A stretch of 5,989 nucleotides of DNA from positions 1 to 5,989 of the forward strand of contig JAKALI010000278.1 of the NCBI GenBank assembly GCA_021813195.1, given 5' to 3'. Positions 1-5,636 of the stretch are shown here, piece by piece (position 1 is the first letter of the stretch; the number at the start of each line of letters is the position of its first letter). The notes beneath the pieces are model-generated. The model saw only the letters and a program-made list of their open reading frames with translations. It did no database searches and was not told the DNA's origin. A program made the position numbers and the translations under genes. The stretch comes from Pseudomonadota bacterium. GTDB taxonomy: Bacteria; Pseudomonadota; Alphaproteobacteria; Rhizobiales; Hyphomicrobiaceae.

Positions 1-1
1 G

Positions 2-280
2 GGCAATCCACCACCACGCTTTGTCTTACCGGCCGTTCGGGTCCGTTTCGCCAAAGTGGTGGGCGACAATCATGTGCGATGCCTGCTGGAGGCGAGCGAC
101 GGCTCACGGCTCGATGCGGTGGCCTTCCGCGCCGCGGGCCAGCCTCTGGGCCGTGAGTTGCAAGAGACAGGCGGGATGCCCATCCACGTCGCCGGCACCT
201 TGAAGCGCGACACGTGGGGCGGGCGCGAGAAAATCGAAATGACGATCGAGGATGCCGCCGATCCGCGCAAACAGCCCTGA
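2..280 (+). CDS. recJ: Single-stranded-DNA-specific exonuclease RecJ, C-terminal fragment
   Basis: The last 92 codons of an open frame that enters from the left edge of the window and ends at TGA 278-280. RecJ degrades single-stranded DNA 5' to 3' and acts in recombinational repair (RecF pathway) and mismatch repair. Only the C-terminal OB-fold-like region is present. It opens with GNPPPRF, the usual Gly-Asn-Pro-x-Pro-x-Phe turn of RecJ, continues with VVGDNHVRC and then DAVAFRAAGQPLG, and ends with the strand pair HVAGTLKRDTWGGREKIEM, all in the order expected for the RecJ C-terminus. The catalytic DHH and DHHA1 domains lie outside the window, so activity cannot be judged. The methionine codon at 56 is internal, because the homologous residues extend upstream of it. 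The gene converges on the J-domain gene, and its stop lies in an inverted repeat. Confidence 0.9.
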   Translation, partial: GNPPPRFVLPAVRVRFAKVVGDNHVRCLLEASDGSRLDAVAFRAAGQPLGRELQETGGMPIHVAGTLKRDTWGGREKIEMTIEDAADPRKQP

Positions 281-309
281 AGCCATGCTCAGCTGTGGCC
301 AGCTTCAGG
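276..309. terminator. Inverted repeat over both stop codons at the recJ / J-domain junction
   Basis: CCTGAAGC (276-283) is the exact reverse complement of GCTTCAGG (302-309), with an 18-nt spacer. The left arm contains the recJ TGA (278-280). The right arm contains the TCA (305-307) that is the stop of the oppositely oriented J-domain gene. A second, nested 5-bp pairing is possible between AGCTG (291-295) and CAGCT (300-304). Only 24 bp separate the two genes, so a bidirectional transcription end here is reasonable. No T-run follows on either strand, so it is not a canonical intrinsic terminator. Function is inferred from position and symmetry. Confidence 0.4.
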
Positions 310-841
310 CTCGCGGGCGGGACGTGTAGATGGGTTCTGAGCGTGCCGCCGCGCGGGACTTTTCCGCCACCATTAGTTTTTCGAGCGCGCCATAGGCGAT
401 ATTGATGCGCGCGGCCATCGCCGCCAGATACTCCCGCACTTCGGACGGCAATTCCATGCTTTGATAGCGATCTGGGTGGTAAATTTTGGATAAGCGGACG
501 TAGGCGTTGCGCACCTCGTCAAATGGGGCGTCCGCGGCGACACCCAACACGCTGTGCGGATCGAAGCCTTCGATCTCGCGACGTCGCGCGGCAAGCTGAC
601 GAGCGTCCGGGACGTTCACAGTCTGAATGGAACGCACAATGGATTTGGAAACGAGGCGGCGGGGCCCGTCATAGGGCTCGAACTCGATGAACTGACCACT
701 CCCATTCAAGACCTCGGCCAGCGTTCGGGCCCCGGAGATGATCAAGCGGCCCTTGACCACAGTGCGGTCGTCGCACTCGATTTCCACGCTTACCGGCACC
801 GATGGGGGCGCAGCATTATCAACCTTGTTGCGTTCGAACAT
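305..841 (-). CDS. Small J-domain (DnaJ-like) protein
   Basis: A 178-residue protein with a C-terminal J domain at about residues 93-157. The domain shows the start FDPHSVLGV, helix II with RNAYVRLSKIYHPDRY, and the diagnostic HPD tripeptide at 122-124, which in this family stimulates Hsp70 (DnaK) ATPase. There is no Gly/Phe linker, zinc centre or C-terminal substrate domain, so it is not DnaJ itself. Residues about 15-78 form a separate, probably beta-rich module (VSVEIECDD, then VVKGRLIISGARTLAEVLN, FIEFEPYDG). Similar J proteins with this N-terminal part occur in rhizobial relatives, from memory. The start was set at ATG 839-841, preceded by AAGG nine bases upstream. An in-frame ATG at 886 would add 15 residues lacking family character. 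Likely cytoplasmic; the client is unknown. Confidence 0.85.
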   Translation of the reverse strand: MFERNKVDNAAPPSVPVSVEIECDDRTVVKGRLIISGARTLAEVLNGSGQFIEFEPYDGPRRLVSKSIVRSIQTVNVPDARQLAARRREIEGFDPHSVLGVAADAPFDEVRNAYVRLSKIYHPDRYQSMELPSEVREYLAAMAARINIAYGALEKLMVAEKSRAAARSEPIYTSRPRA

Positions 842-1068
842 GGTTTGGAGCCTTGCTGGATGTGCCAGACCGGAACAGCGGATCATGGCGCTCGTGAGCG
901 TTCGCAAACACCGTGCAAGTCTCTGCCGTGGCAGACGACTTCTGTTGGGAGCTTTGTTACGAAGCTGAATTATCTTGTGATTGCTGAAAATGGAGGCAGC
1001 GGTCGTCCTTTGGTTGATCCAGGGTGTAACATTCCCGGCCGGTGTGGGGACTTTGAGTGGGACAAAAC
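842..1068. promoter_or_regulatory. Divergent intergenic region between the J-domain and exported-protein genes
   Basis: These 227 bp separate two divergently read genes and must hold a promoter for each unless one starts further away. The stretch at about 955-995 is more AT-rich than its surroundings. A near-perfect 14-bp palindrome, TCTGCCGTGGCAGA, lies at 922-935, about 80 bp upstream of the J-domain start. A weaker 5-bp inverted repeat, AGCTT/AAGCT, lies at 950-966. I could not assign convincing -35/-10 pairs on either strand, so only the general role is claimed. The palindrome is the best candidate for a protein-binding site. Confidence 0.35.
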
Positions 1069-1737
1069 ATGGACCGGGCGGTGCCAAAAGGAATTGTGCT
1101 TGCTGGTAGCGGCTTGCTGGCTCTTTTGATGACCACAATCGCGCCAATTCTCGCTGAGGAGCCCTCCAGGACCGCCGCTAATCCGCCCGCCGCCGAGGAA
1201 CTGCCTTGGCTCGCTCCTACCGGCGGTGAAAACGCGAAGAAGCCCGCTGATGCGCCAAAGAAGGCCAAGGGGCCGGTCAAGTGCGAAGAACAAGGCGAGG
1301 ACGACTGCCGTGCGGCAGCGAATTGCGCTTGGGTCGCCCACATCCCCCAGGCCGATGGGTCGTTCACGCCCGCGCGTTGCGCCGAGAAAAAGGTGCCGGG
1401 TAAGGAACAAAAGCCAAAATCCACGGCCGCTAAGCCCAAGCCGAAACCCCAGCCAGAAAGCGCCCAACCCGCCGAGGCAAAAACCGCTACGCCCGGAGCA
1501 ACTGCGGCCGGCGAGCAAAAGCCTGCGAAGACGAACGAGCCGCCAAGCTCCGCGCCCGCCGCGGCTGAAGTTTCCGGTTCAGCACCGACTGCGCCGGCCA
1601 AAGCGGCGCCGTCTGCGGTAGCCGAGTCGGTGCCCTCGGCCGTGGTCAAGGTTCCCACCGAAATTCCAGCGCCGGGCTCGCAAACGAGCACGGTTTCTCC
1701 GGCCGAGGTGCCGCCCATCAAACCTCAGTCGCCGTAA
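1069..1737 (+). CDS. Exported four-cysteine protein with Lys/Pro/Ala-rich tail, function unknown
   Basis: A 222-residue protein I cannot assign to a characterised family. Residues 1-29 look like a Sec signal peptide: basic start (MDRAVPKG), hydrophobic core GIVLAGSGLLALLMTTIAPI, and a likely cleavage after ILA, before EEPS. A short conserved-looking module follows at about 70-105 with cysteines at 72, 80, 86 and 104 (KCEEQGEDDC, then NCAW, then ARC), which suits two disulfides in the periplasm. From about 106 to the end it is low-complexity Lys/Pro/Ala/Glu (for example KPKPKPQPE) and probably disordered. The absence of a lipobox cysteine argues against a lipoprotein. ATG 1069 was chosen, with GAGTGGG seven bases upstream. 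A GTG at 1057, with GGGGA six bases upstream, would add four residues and cannot be excluded. It converges on the next gene. Confidence 0.7.
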   Translation: MDRAVPKGIVLAGSGLLALLMTTIAPILAEEPSRTAANPPAAEELPWLAPTGGENAKKPADAPKKAKGPVKCEEQGEDDCRAAANCAWVAHIPQADGSFTPARCAEKKVPGKEQKPKSTAAKPKPKPQPESAQPAEAKTATPGATAAGEQKPAKTNEPPSSAPAAAEVSGSAPTAPAKAAPSAVAESVPSAVVKVPTEIPAPGSQTSTVSPAEVPPIKPQSP

Positions 1738-1779
1738 GCCACGTCTTGCGTACGCGGCCCGTGCTGATCCGGTGGCGCC

Positions 1780-1797
1780 GTGACGAGCCGACGTCAC
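1780..1797. terminator. Short inverted repeat at the stop of the Trp-rich gene
   Basis: GTGACG (1780-1785) and CGTCAC (1792-1797) are perfect reverse complements around the six-base spacer AGCCGA. The right arm contains TCA 1794-1796, the stop of the minus-strand gene. The plus-strand gene ends 42 bp to the left, at 1737. The hairpin sits at the end of the minus-strand transcript. It has no T-run, so termination is inferred from position only. Confidence 0.25.
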
Positions 1798-2471
1798 CGC
1801 CAGTGTGTTTGGATCGATATTGGCCAGAACGCGAAGAGTAGCGGCGGCGCAACGTGCGCTGTACTGGCCCCTTCGGATGGGTTCAAGGACCACCGAGCGG
1901 CCCACGCGAATCCGTCCGTTGCCAGGCTCGGCGATAGTTTGAAGCCGAACGCCTCGGCGGCTCGCAGGCTGGCTTCCGCCGCTGCCAAATTGGCTTCCGC
2001 CATTGGCCAGGCGACCGATCCGGGCACACCCGCCGACATCATGCCATAGGCCCATGGCCATACGGCCGGTTGGGAGCTGCGGGGCCACCAGGCCCACCAT
2101 GCAAGTGGCGAACACGACTGTGAAGGGCCATAGCGGCCGCAGCGTGCCTTGCCTGCGCGCGGTGTCTCAAAGCCCCAGAATGCCGCAAGCGCATCCACGA
2201 AGGGGTTCGGCCACCCGAATGGCGAGAAGGCATCAAAAGCTGCACCGGTGGGACCGTCTGATCGTGCGCCCGACGTCGCGAAGAAGTTCGGCGTGTCCTG
2301 GCATGTGTGCTTTGGATCGAGCCCCGGATCGAAATCGCGGGCGATCTGGGACCACATAGCCAGAGCCCGATCCGTCGCCTCGAGGGACGCATTCAGGGTT
2401 GCGATGGTGTAGTGGAAGGCCGCGTCGCTCGCGTGGCGGACGATTCGGGCGTGCTGCTCGAAGGGCTGCAT
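1794..2471 (-). CDS. Trp-rich hypothetical protein
   Basis: A 225-residue protein of unknown function. Residues about 4-46 form a likely amphipathic helix (FEQHARIVRHASDAAFHYTI, then EATDRALAMWSQIARD), vaguely like the helical region of phasins but without a clear match. A Pro/Gly/Phe-rich middle follows. Then comes a tryptophan cluster at 125-140 (AWWAWWP and WPWAYG), and a segment reading MMSAGVPGSVAWPMAEAN that leads into an alanine-rich helix (LAAAEASLRAAEAFG, about 162-176). There are 14 tryptophans in total. The helices support this frame at both ends. Codon third-position GC weakens at about residues 105-145, and another frame looks more coding-like there, so a local frame error is possible. 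The start is ATG 2469-2471 with GGGAG about ten bases upstream; a GTG ten codons earlier is weaker. No signal peptide is evident. Confidence 0.55.
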   Translation of the reverse strand: MQPFEQHARIVRHASDAAFHYTIATLNASLEATDRALAMWSQIARDFDPGLDPKHTCQDTPNFFATSGARSDGPTGAAFDAFSPFGWPNPFVDALAAFWGFETPRAGKARCGRYGPSQSCSPLAWWAWWPRSSQPAVWPWAYGMMSAGVPGSVAWPMAEANLAAAEASLRAAEAFGFKLSPSLATDGFAWAARWSLNPSEGASTAHVAPPLLFAFWPISIQTHWR

Positions 2472-2590
2472 GTGTATCGATCTCCCATTCACCCCACGCA
2501 CAGCGTGACCGCCCCAATTGGCATGCGCCAGTCCTAAAGGCGCGTTGACGCCGACACAAATTTTTTCCGCCCGCTCGAGGGATCTGAGCG
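2472..2590 (-). promoter_or_regulatory. Upstream region of the Trp-rich gene
   Basis: These 119 bp lie between the stop of the upstream membrane-protein gene and the start of the Trp-rich gene, both on the minus strand. The stretch contains the only strong A/T tract nearby (plus-strand AAATTTTTT at 2558-2566). A GGGAG ribosome binding site is centred near 2484. A 5-bp inverted repeat (plus-strand CGCTC 2571-2575 and GAGCG 2586-2590) lies just after the upstream gene's stop. On the transcribed strand it is followed by A residues rather than T, so it is not a standard terminator. A promoter here is likely from the gap length, but no clear -35/-10 pair could be fixed. Confidence 0.3.
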
Positions 2591-3073
2591 TCAGGGCTTG
2601 GCGATGTGCGGGCTGCCCGACGCTTCGGCCGAGTTATCGCTGCGAGGCGGACCCTCTGGGCTCCCCGGCCGCGAACCACCGGCCCGTCGCCCCGCGATCG
2701 CCCAGTAGGTCAGTCCGCCGAAAAACCCCGACGTCAAAAAGGCGCGAAAGGCATAATCATTGAGGATGGTGCGATCCGGCGGCTCAGCGGCAATCAGCAC
2801 GATGAAGCCAGCCATCGCCACCCCGATACCGGCGAGGGCGTACCCGATCCAACTGCGCGCCCCCAACCACTCGACAACAGCGATGACCGGGAGGGCGAAC
2901 GGTAGCGCAAAAATTCCCGATAGCGTCCCGGCCATGGCGGAGAGCAGTGCAATTTCACCGAGTCGGTCGGGAGCCGCCCAAAGGTCTTGCGGTGTGACGA
3001 CAAAAAAGGTTTGCACCAATCCAGCAATCAGCGCTGCGACGACGTAACCCAACACGACCCGGAGTATCGTCAT
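2591..3073 (-). CDS. Four-helix membrane protein, paralogue of the one downstream of pyrE
   Basis: A 160-residue inner-membrane protein of unknown function. Predicted membrane segments are at about residues 4-26 (ILRVVLGYVVAALIAGLVQ), 42-66, 74-96 (SWIGYALAGIGVAMAGFIVL) and 109-128. A hydrophilic Pro/Ser/Gly-rich tail of about 30 residues follows. The third and fourth segments carry RSWIGYALAGIGVA and TSGFFGGLTYWAIAGRRA. Closely similar sequences (RSWLYYMIGGGLAV and TAGFAGGLVYWLIAGRTA) occur at the same places in the protein encoded at 3915-4343, so the two are homologous. The start is ATG 3071-3073 with AGGA seven bases upstream. A TTG at 3166 would add 31 mostly polar residues that do not fit. 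It is read divergently from pyrE. No enzyme motif is visible; transport or a regulatory role would be guesswork. Confidence 0.75.
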   Translation of the reverse strand: MTILRVVLGYVVAALIAGLVQTFFVVTPQDLWAAPDRLGEIALLSAMAGTLSGIFALPFALPVIAVVEWLGARSWIGYALAGIGVAMAGFIVLIAAEPPDRTILNDYAFRAFLTSGFFGGLTYWAIAGRRAGGSRPGSPEGPPRSDNSAEASGSPHIAKP

Positions 3074-3118
3074 GCGGCAGTCCTCGTCCCCCGCGCCAAA
3101 TCCGCTGTTGTCGCCCCC

Positions 3119-3140
3119 TCCAGCCCCCTTGATGGCTGGA
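3119..3140. repeat. 7-bp inverted repeat in the membrane protein / pyrE divergent gap
   Basis: TCCAGCC (3119-3125) and GGCTGGA (3134-3140) are perfect reverse complements around an eight-base spacer (CCCTTGAT). It lies about 46 bp upstream of the membrane-protein start and about 190 bp upstream of pyrE. It is therefore more likely to act on the former, as a leader hairpin or an operator. No consensus operator is recognised. Confidence 0.35.
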
Positions 3141-3253
3141 CGTCTGCGCCGGTCGCAGGGCTGCAACGCCGTGCGGCTGAACAGGCCGGCAGAATAGGGC
3201 GGCGCAGTGTGGGGCGCAAAGGGAAGGCTCGACCACAGGAATTATGGGCTGGC

Positions 3254-3259
3254 TATATT
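3254..3259 (+). promoter_or_regulatory. Possible -10 element of a pyrE promoter
   Basis: TATATT stands out in an otherwise GC-rich gap and is read toward pyrE. A start point just downstream would give a leader of roughly 60 nt. The nearest -35-like sequence, TCGACC at 3229-3234, is 19 bases away, longer than the preferred 16-18, so the assignment is tentative. Confidence 0.25.
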
Positions 3260-3326
3260 GTTCGGCGGCCACCCCTCGTGTAGGCACCCCCATCACACAC
3301 TTTAGGACTGAAGGCGGCCCCTCGTT

Positions 3327-3896
3327 ATGCCACAAGCCACCACGAGTTCCAGCGACGACCGCCAGCGCGCGTTCGAGATCATCAAGCAAAAGTCGTTCGT
3401 TCGCGGCGAGGTCACGCTCGCCTCGGGTCAGAAGAGTGACCACTACTTCGATTTGAAGCCCACAATGTTCGATCCTGAAGGTGCGCTCGTCCTGAGCCGG
3501 CTTCTGTTTGATCGCATGAAGGATCTGAACATTGATCTGGCGGGCGGACTGGAAATGGGCGCGGTTCCGCTCATTGCGCCGCTGGCCATGGTAAGCGGTA
3601 TGGTCGGCCAGCCGATCCCTGGCTTCTTCGTGCGCAAGGCCGCCAAAGATCACGGTACGCGCAAACTCATCGACGCCGTTGGTGACATCTCCGGCAAGCG
3701 GATCGCCGTTGTGGAGGACGTCACAACAACCGGCGGTTCAGCGATGAAGGCGATTCGTCACATCGAGGAAGCGGGCGGCAAAGTCGTGCTCGTCATCTCG
3801 GTTCTGGATCGTCAGTCGGGCGCAGCCGAGCTGTACGCCGAGGCCGGTATTCCATTCCAATCGTTGTTCACATCAAGCGAGTTTTTGAAGTCCTGA
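3327..3896 (+). CDS. pyrE: Orotate phosphoribosyltransferase
   Basis: A complete 189-residue PyrE, within the normal range for the enzyme. It transfers the ribose-phosphate of PRPP to orotate, giving orotidine 5'-monophosphate, the fifth step of de novo pyrimidine synthesis, in the cytoplasm. Visible signatures are LASGQKSDHYFDLK at 31-44 (orotate/phosphate-site region), FVRKAAKDHGT at 101-111 (the catalytic-loop Arg/Lys/Lys/His set R103, K104, K107, H109), and the PRPP-binding loop IAVVEDVTTTGGSA at 126-139 with the acidic pair E130-D131. The C-terminal VISVLDRQSGA is also typical. ATG 3327 has a GAAGG ribosome binding site at 3310-3314 and is the natural start. No other pyr gene is in the window; the gene appears to be a single-gene transcription unit. 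Its stop lies in an inverted repeat shared with the facing gene. Confidence 0.95.
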   Translation: MPQATTSSSDDRQRAFEIIKQKSFVRGEVTLASGQKSDHYFDLKPTMFDPEGALVLSRLLFDRMKDLNIDLAGGLEMGAVPLIAPLAMVSGMVGQPIPGFFVRKAAKDHGTRKLIDAVGDISGKRIAVVEDVTTTGGSAMKAIRHIEEAGGKVVLVISVLDRQSGAAELYAEAGIPFQSLFTSSEFLKS

Positions 3897-3919
3897 ACCC
3901 TGAGCGCAGGGCTTTCAGG
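3892..3919. terminator. Bidirectional terminator-like hairpin between pyrE and the facing membrane-protein gene
   Basis: CCTGAA (3892-3897) followed by CCCT (3898-3901) pairs with AGGG (3908-3911) and TTCAGG (3914-3919). This gives a ten-base-pair stem with a two-base bulge (CT, 3912-3913) and a six-base loop. The left arm contains the pyrE TGA (3894-3896), and the right arm contains TCA (3915-3917), the stop of the minus-strand gene. There is no T-run, but the strong stem and the convergent position make a two-way transcription end the likeliest role. Confidence 0.5.
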
Positions 3920-4343
3920 CCGTGCGGCCGGCGATGAGCCAATACACGAGGCCGCCCGCAAAGCCCGCCGTTGCGAGCACTTGCCATAACGCCGCCGGAG
4001 GGCTCGCGAACATGTCAGGCCCGCCCGCGCGGGTGAGCAGGGGGAGCAGCCCAACGGCCAAGCCGCCGCCGATCATGTAGTAGAGCCAGGAACGAATGCG
4101 GGCGACTTCGCCGATGATGACGACGACGAGTGCGGGCAGGATCGTCAGACCCGCCAACAGGGTGCTGCCTTTGGCGATGAGCTCCCAATAGGCTTCGATC
4201 GTCTCGAAACCACCCTCGCGTCCGCCCATCGCTACGGTGATTTTCTCAAGTCCCAGCGTAACTGCGACGAAGGTTGTGGCTGCGGCGGCCAGAATGAATG
4301 CGACGGGAATTAAGATGAGACGGCCGAGTGTGCGCAGAACCAT
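3915..4343 (-). CDS. Four-helix membrane protein, second paralogue, co-transcribed with rlmN
   Basis: A 142-residue inner-membrane protein of unknown function. Predicted membrane segments are at about residues 7-31 (GRLILIPVAFILAAAATTFV), 57-80 (AGLTILPALVVVIIGEV), 84-104 (SWLYYMIGGGLAVGLLPLL) and 118-137. The sequence ends in TAGFAGGLVYWLIAGRTA. The last two segments match the protein at 2591-3073 at corresponding positions. It differs in lacking the polar C-terminal tail and in having a longer loop (about 32-56, GREGGFETIEAYWE) after the first helix. ATG 4341-4343 is preceded by GGGAG eight bases upstream, which lies in the final codons of rlmN; the rlmN stop is only four bases before the start. 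The two genes are therefore almost certainly one operon with possible translational coupling. No catalytic motif is seen. Confidence 0.8.
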   Translation of the reverse strand: MVLRTLGRLILIPVAFILAAAATTFVAVTLGLEKITVAMGGREGGFETIEAYWELIAKGSTLLAGLTILPALVVVIIGEVARIRSWLYYMIGGGLAVGLLPLLTRAGGPDMFASPPAALWQVLATAGFAGGLVYWLIAGRTA

Positions 4344-4347
4344 CGGA

Positions 4348-5622
4348 TCAGCTCCCGGCTAGAGTCGAGCCCGCCGTCAAGGTGGACCGTTCGCGCGCGC
4401 TGAGGCGCTCACTTTCGGACCGGAGCTGGCCGCACGCCGCCAGGATATCGCGCCCACGCGGCGTGCGAACGGGACTCGCGTATCCCGCTCTGTTGACGAC
4501 CTCGGCGAACCGCTCGATCTGCGCCCAGTCGGAGCATTCATAGCGCGTGCCGGGCCAGGGGTTGAACGGGATCAGATTGATCTTGGCCGGAATGCCAGCC
4601 AGGAGCCGCACGAGTTCGCGCGCTTCCGCCAAGCTATCGTTGATCCCTTTCAGCATGACGTATTCGAAGGTGATACGGCGCGCGTTCGACAAGCCAGGAT
4701 ACTGGCGACATGCTTCCAGCAATTGCGCAATGGGGTATTTTCGATTGATTGGCACCAGCTCGTCGCGCAAGTCATCGCGCACGGCGTGCAGTGAGATGGC
4801 AAGCATCGTGCCGGCTTCAGCGCCCCAGCGTCCAATCTCAGGCACAACGCCAGACGTGGACAGCGTGATGCGCCGCTTCGACATCGACAAGCCTTCACCG
4901 TCCGCCGTGACCTCCATGGCATCGCGCACATTGTCGAAATTGTAGAGCGGCTCGCCCATGCCCATGAGGACGACGTTTGTGATCTTGCGGTCGCCTTGCG
5001 GCAGCAGCCCACCATCGCTGGGAGGCAGGCCGCCCGGCCAATCGCCGATACGGTCGCGGGCCAACAAAATCTGACCGACGATCTCGTGGACCTCAAGATT
5101 GCGCACCAGACGCTGCGTGCCGGTGTGGCAGAAGGTGCAGGTCAGCGTGCAGCCAACCTGGGAGGAGATACACAACGTGCCGCGATCTTCTTCCGGTATG
5201 TAGACGCATTCCACCTCTGGGGCCCGCCGCTCGTGGCCACGGCGCGCCAATCGCAACAACCATTTGCGAGTGCCGTCGACGGAGACTTGCTCACTTACGA
5301 TTTGTGGCCGCGTCAATTCAAAGCGTTGGCTCAGCTCTTTGCGCAGGTCCTTTGCGATGTCCGTCATGTCGTCGAAGGCTGTCGCACCCGACACATAAAT
5401 CCAGCGCCAGAGCTGGGCGACGCGCATGCGGACTTGCTTTTCGGGCACGCCCGCATCGCGCAGGGCTGCCGCCAGCGCCGGCCGCGTCAAGCCAGCAAGC
5501 GACAGGGTCGATGGCGCACGCTCCAGATCGGCCGCGGCGCCGGGCGAAGAGACGGATGCAGCAGTTCCAGCAGGTAAATGGGGAATCGAGACCATGTCGG
5601 AAAATTGCGCCGTGTGGACCAA
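4348..5622 (-). CDS. rlmN: Dual-specificity RNA methyltransferase RlmN (23S rRNA A2503, tRNA A37)
   Basis: A radical-SAM enzyme that methylates C2 of adenosine 2503 in 23S rRNA and, in studied bacteria, A37 of some tRNAs. It has 424 residues, with an N-terminal helical domain (about 40-105) and then the SAM barrel. [21 protein letters not shown] carries the CxxxCxxC iron-sulfur motif at C158, C162 and C165, and the conserved upstream C151. MGMGEP is at 220-225, STSGVVPEI at 255-263 and SLHA at 277-280. The methyl-carrying C-terminal cysteine is C397 in [12 protein letters not shown]. All catalytic residues are therefore present. The start is uncertain: TTG 5622 has AGGAAGG seven bases upstream, whereas ATG 5595 lacks a visible ribosome binding site. 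The nine extra residues carry no family signal. The gene lies 73 bp downstream of the acyltransferase gene and is followed directly by a membrane-protein gene. Confidence 0.95.
   Translation of the reverse strand: MVHTAQFSDMVSIPHLPAGTAASVSSPGAAADLERAPSTLSLAGLTRPALAAALRDAGVPEKQVRMRVAQLWRWIYVSGATAFDDMTDIAKDLRKELSQRFELTRPQIVSEQVSVDGTRKWLLRLARRGHERRAPEVECVYIPEEDRGTLCISSQVGCTLTCTFCHTGTQRLVRNLEVHEIVGQILLARDRIGDWPGGLPPSDGGLLPQGDRKITNVVLMGMGEPLYNFDNVRDAMEVTADGEGLSMSKRRITLSTSGVVPEIGRWGAEAGTMLAISLHAVRDDLRDELVPINRKYPIAQLLEACRQYPGLSNARRITFEYVMLKGINDSLAEARELVRLLAGIPAKINLIPFNPWPGTRYECSDWAQIERFAEVVNRAGYASPVRTPRGRDILAACGQLRSESERLSARERSTLTAGSTLAGS
4352..4356 (-). promoter_or_regulatory. Ribosome binding site inside the end of rlmN
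   Basis: GGGAG on the minus strand, eight bases before the membrane-protein ATG (4343), falls within the last sense codons of rlmN, just before its TGA (4350-4348). This overlap is typical of translationally coupled genes and fixes the downstream start. Confidence 0.6.
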
Positions 5623-5629
5623 GTGCGCA

Positions 5630-5636
5630 CCTTCCT
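5630..5636 (-). promoter_or_regulatory. Ribosome binding site supporting a TTG start for rlmN
   Basis: AGGAAGG on the minus strand is seven bases from the in-frame TTG at 5622-5620. No comparable purine run precedes the ATG at 5595. This favours the TTG start, although position-independent use of the ATG is possible. Confidence 0.45.

Noticed and set aside
554..1129. 191-codon plus-strand open frame opposite the J-domain gene
   Set aside because: It runs antisense through the HPD-containing J-domain gene and across the intergenic gap, and has no recognisable motif; it is a shadow of high-GC coding sequence.
957..1721. 254-codon minus-strand frame opposite the exported protein
   Set aside because: Gly/Ala/Ser/Phe-rich composition is the mirror image of the Lys/Pro/Ala-rich tail; the plus strand has a signal peptide and a Cys motif, so the antisense frame is an artefact.
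1748..1755. GCGTACGC palindrome after the exported-protein gene
   Set aside because: A self-complementary 8-mer without a loop or T-run; expected by chance in GC-rich DNA and not a terminator.
1579..2115. 178-codon minus-strand frame overlapping the Trp-rich gene
   Set aside because: Becomes Arg/Gly-rich and runs antisense into the exported-protein gene; no ribosome binding site. Kept only as a possible frameshift partner, as noted in the findings.
2955..3653. 232-codon minus-strand frame opposite the pyrE 5' half
   Set aside because: Antisense to a clear PyrE and overlapping the start of the membrane-protein gene in another frame; no motif.
4996..5577. 193-codon plus-strand frame opposite rlmN
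   Set aside because: Directly antisense to the radical-SAM motif region of RlmN; Arg/Gln/Ala-rich shadow.
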